From: Bacteroidota bacterium
Lineage (GTDB): Bacteria > Bacteroidota > Bacteroidia > Chitinophagales > LD1
Reading direction: 5' to 3'
DNA length: 8,605 nt
Assembly: GCA_947457525.1 (NCBI GenBank)
Contig: CANGXE010000046.1
Coordinates: forward strand, 1 to 8,605
The notes under the pieces were generated by a model that was given only the letters and a program-made list of their open reading frames with translations, did no database searches and was not told the DNA's origin. This document shows, one piece after another, positions 5,970 through 8,605 of this stretch; the stretch's first letter is position 1, and each line of letters begins with the position of its first letter. Made by a program: the position numbers and the translations under genes.

Positions 5970-8605
5970 TTAACGAAGCAGGGTAACTGTACCTGTGATT
6001 TGTTTCACGACATCATCAAAGTAGGTAAGGTTCATTTGATAAACATAGGTATCAAACGGTGCCGGTTTGCCATTCACAGTTCCATCCCATCCGTCAGCAT
6101 TAGTGATGCCATTGGTTTGGTTTTGATTTTCGTAAATCTTATCTCCCCAACGGTCAAAAATGGCGATGTCAATTTTCTTCACACCAAGAATATCAAACTC
6201 AAAACGATCGTTCAAGTTATCATTGTTCGGTGTGAACGCTGTTGGAATAAATGCTGACGGTTGCACCTGAACTTCAACAGTAATCGTGTCATAAGCAAAG
6301 CATGAGTCAGCGTTCATTGCAGCTACAGTGAATGTTGTAGTGAAGTACGGTGTTACAAATGGATTGTTACAGTTAGCTGGATCACCACAGGCACTAAAGT
6401 TAAACAACGAGTCTGTTGGACCCCAATAATAATTGATGATTGGAGTAGTAGATGTAGCTGAGGCAAACAACTGTGTAGTCATTCCTTGCAAAATAACTTG
6501 CTGTGGAGCAGATAGCTCTACAAATATTTCATTAGGTGCTGTAATCGTAAACACTTGTGAACCTTCGCAAGCATTTGCGTCTCGAACTACAACGATATAA
6601 TCACCGGGAGCTAATCCTGTAAACTCATTACTAGGTTGAGCAACCCCGTTTAAAGAGTATGTAAACGGAGCCAAGCCGCCAGTAACGCTTACTGTGACTT
6701 TACCTGTTGCTGTGTTGTAACATTTTGCCGCTTCCGGAGTTACAGTTACAGCAATAGCCGGTGGATTGTTTAGTGTAGCGTTAGCGGTCAATGTACATCC
6801 ATTAGCATCCGTAATCGTTACTACGTAACTTCCGGCAATTAAATTGGTAGCCATTGCTCCACTTTGAGCCGGTGAAGAGTTCCAATTATATAAATATGGA
6901 ATAGCACCTCCTTGTACGACAACAGATGCAAAACCGTTATTGCTACCAAAACATCCAGGATTGCTTACCGATACATTGGTATAAATTGAGTCAGGTTGGT
7001 TAACTGTGAATGGAGGCAATACTTTTTGACAAGCATTTGCATCAGTGATGGTTACAGTATATGTGCCACCACCCAGTCCGGTAATTGATGAACCTGCTTG
7101 ACCAACCACCGACCAATTATAGGTATAGCCAGGAGTGCCTCCTGCGGCTGTAATGCTTACGGAACCATTATTATTGTTACCGCACGTAGCATCAACTACA
7201 ACAGAAGTTGCTGTTATTTCAGTAGGTTCATTCACTGTTATGTTGCCATAAATTGTACAACCGCTAGAGTCCGTCACTAAAACTGAGTACAATCCGGCAG
7301 TAAGATTATTCACCACTTTTGCGGTGTCGAATGTATTCCACAAAGCTTGATAAGGTGTTCTGCCTCCTGATATGTTTGCAGTTACTGAACCGTTGCTACC
7401 ACCAAAACAAGTCGCATCAGTTTTAGTTAAACTCAAAGCTAAAGGAGCTGGTTCAAGAACGATATAGATAGAGGCCACTTCACATCCTTTAGCATCTGTT
7501 ACCGTCACAGAATAATTTCCACCCGGAACTGCAGCAATATCCTCAGTTGATTGACTAGTGCTCCAATTGAAGCTATATGGTAATGTTCCACCATATGCAG
7601 TAATATCAATAAACCCATCTTGGAATCCAGCACAAGTAACATTAGTTACATAACCGGAAGTAACCAATGGTTGTGGTTCTGTAACTGTGGTAGATGATGA
7701 GGCTGTACAATTCTTAGAGTCGGTGATAGTAACCGTGTAAACACCTGCGCCTACCCCACTTAAATCTTCAGTATTAGCTGAGTTGCTCCAAGTAAATGTA
7801 TAGCCTGGAACACCACCGGATGGAATTAAATCTATAGCCCCATTTGTACCTGAATTACAAGCAGGATTTTGAACCACAAAATTGGCTGTGATTTGCGATG
7901 GATTAACTATAGTTGCAGATGCGGTTGCAGTACATAAGTTAGCATCTGTAACAGTTACCACATATTGACCACCCGGCAAAGTACTTAAATCTTCCGTTGT
8001 TGCACCATTGCTCCAAGCATAAGTATATGCCGGAGTAGCACCACTTACAGTCAAATCAATACTTCCGTCATTAGCATTAAAGCAACTTACGTCTGTGCCA
8101 ACAATAGCTAATTGCAATGCACTAGGTTCTACGATTAAGATAGAGTCACGTCTCTCGCAGTTATTTGCATCTGTGATTATCACAAAATATAAGCCTCCCG
8201 AAAGGTTAGCTATATCTTCCGATCCTTGGAACGTAGACCACAAATAGGTGTAAGGAGTTGTGCCCCCACTTACAGTTAAGTTTGCAGCACCATTTGCAGC
8301 ACCAAAGCAAGTAACTGGCGTAGACACTATGCTCGAAGTCAATGCGGTTGGCTCTGTAACTATATAACTTTGGCTTAATGTACAACTATTAGCATCTGTA
8401 ATTGTAACCGAATAGTTACCACCACTCAAACCAAAAACATCTTCGGTCGTTGCACCAGTTGTCCAATTGAAAGTATATGGGAAAACACCTCCGTTGACAG
8501 TAATGTCTACAGAACCGTTTCCACCTCCAAAACATCCAACGTTTTGAACAGTAGCATTTAACACGACTGCTGAAGGTTGGGTAAGTGTAGTTGTAGCAGT
8601 AGCTG
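5970..8605 (-). CDS. SprB-repeat surface protein with type IX secretion type B C-terminal domain (5' end outside window)
   Basis: This is the C-terminal part, about 878 residues, of a large secreted or cell-surface protein; the frame stays open to the window edge. Residues here are numbered from the GTG at 8564, which is an internal Val codon and not a start. Nine complete SprB-type repeats come first, with the end of a tenth before them. Each carries a Cys, an NG/DG turn, a GG-x-P-Y-x-(F/Y)-x-W strand, a GG-x-Y-x-V-x-(I/V)-T-D-A-N strand and a second Cys, then an EP linker. A PKD-like spacer region (about 686-767) follows. The end (768-864) is a gliding-motility-associated C-terminal domain: FIPTAFTPNNDNLNDRF, IFDRWGDKIYE, GWDGTVNGKPAP, a YVY strand and the final TGTVTLLR. 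This domain directs export through the type IX system and attachment to the cell surface. SprB is a gliding adhesin in Flavobacterium johnsoniae; repeat proteins of this kind are adhesins in general, and gliding here is not proven. Confidence 0.96.
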   Translation of the reverse strand, partial: ATATTTLTQPSAVVLNATVQNVGCFGGGNGSVDITVNGGVFPYTFNWTTGATTEDVFGLSGGNYSVTITDANSCTLSQSYIVTEPTALTSSIVSTPVTCFGAANGAANLTVSGGTTPYTYLWSTFQGSEDIANLSGGLYFVIITDANNCERRDSILIVEPSALQLAIVGTDVSCFNANDGSIDLTVSGATPAYTYAWSNGATTEDLSTLPGGQYVVTVTDANLCTATASATIVNPSQITANFVVQNPACNSGTNGAIDLIPSGGVPGYTFTWSNSANTEDLSGVGAGVYTVTITDSKNCTASSSTTVTEPQPLVTSGYVTNVTCAGFQDGFIDITAYGGTLPYSFNWSTSQSTEDIAAVPGGNYSVTVTDAKGCEVASIYIVLEPAPLALSLTKTDATCFGGSNGSVTANISGGRTPYQALWNTFDTAKVVNNLTAGLYSVLVTDSSGCTIYGNITVNEPTEITATSVVVDATCGNNNNGSVSITAAGGTPGYTYNWSVVGQAGSSITGLGGGTYTVTITDANACQKVLPPFTVNQPDSIYTNVSVSNPGCFGSNNGFASVVVQGGAIPYLYNWNSSPAQSGAMATNLIAGSYVVTITDANGCTLTANATLNNPPAIAVTVTPEAAKCYNTATGKVTVSVTGGLAPFTYSLNGVAQPSNEFTGLAPGDYIVVVRDANACEGSQVFTITAPNEIFVELSAPQQVILQGMTTQLFASATSTTPIINYYWGPTDSLFNFSACGDPANCNNPFVTPYFTTTFTVAAMNADSCFAYDTITVEVQVQPSAFIPTAFTPNNDNLNDRFEFDILGVKKIDIAIFDRWGDKIYENQNQTNGITNADGWDGTVNGKPAPFDTYVYQMNLTYFDDVVKQITGTVTLLR
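6510..8605 (-). repeat. Tandem SprB repeat array, nine full units of about 225 bp
   Basis: The first Cys of each unit lies at residues 11, 86, 161, 236, 311, 386, 461, 538 and 615 (numbering from 8564), a period of exactly 75 residues for the first seven units and then 77. In DNA these codons start at 8534, 8309, 8084, 7859, 7634, 7409, 7184, 6953 and 6722, reading leftwards. The second Cys follows 50 residues later in units 1-6 and 51-52 later in units 7-9, suggesting one disulfide per domain. Units 1-8 keep a Trp 23 residues after the first Cys; unit 9 has Leu there. The units differ clearly in sequence, so the array is old and not a recent expansion. The array continues past the right edge. 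Confidence 0.93.

Noticed and set aside
8562..8564. GTG as the start of the SprB-repeat gene
   Set aside because: The same frame continues to the window edge and encodes a typical repeat-to-repeat linker, so this codon is an internal Val.
6510..8605. Regular 225-bp periodicity as a CRISPR or satellite array
   Set aside because: The periodicity is explained by protein domains in one continuous reading frame; units are divergent at DNA level and there are no spacers.

Overview
The window looks like a chromosomal segment of a Bacteroidota bacterium, probably aerobic or facultative and free-living. The main evidence is the partial gene at the right end. It carries SprB-type repeats and a gliding-motility-associated C-terminal domain, which is the type B sorting signal of the type IX secretion system, a system confined to this phylum. 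A+T-rich intergenic DNA, the lack of clear Shine-Dalgarno sequences and one TAnnTTTG-like promoter candidate agree with this. I cannot name a genus.

Layout: the left part (10-2712, plus strand) holds two exported proteins of the kind found in glycan-utilisation loci: a DUF1961 concanavalin-like protein and an S1-type sulfatase of the N-acetylglucosamine-6-sulfatase kind. They are separated by about 200 nt. A short shared sequence, CCGCTAACAA followed by CATTT, lies on both sides of the sulfatase gene. From 2713 to 3107 there is no credible gene. The first part of that gap has a 7-bp inverted repeat that includes the second copy of the shared sequence. The rest is a block of about 53% G+C that opens in a non-protein-like minus-strand frame and looks like a non-coding or repeat element.

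The rest (3108-8605) is all on the minus strand. Read in the direction of transcription it runs: a large SprB-repeat surface protein whose 5' end lies beyond the window; a strong intrinsic terminator; a DUF985/Cupin_5 protein; then a two-gene operon of a SulP-family anion (probably bicarbonate) transporter and a beta-carbonic anhydrase. The last two genes are 3 nt apart and very likely translationally coupled. Together they form a plausible module for inorganic-carbon supply or pH homeostasis: the transporter moves bicarbonate and the enzyme interconverts it with CO2 in the cytoplasm.

All six protein genes belong to recognisable families, and I see no convincing new system. The parts least explained are the paired CCGCTAACAA motifs around the sulfatase gene and the G+C-rich block at 2860-3107. 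The SprB array is notable for its exact 75-residue period over the first seven repeats in the window.
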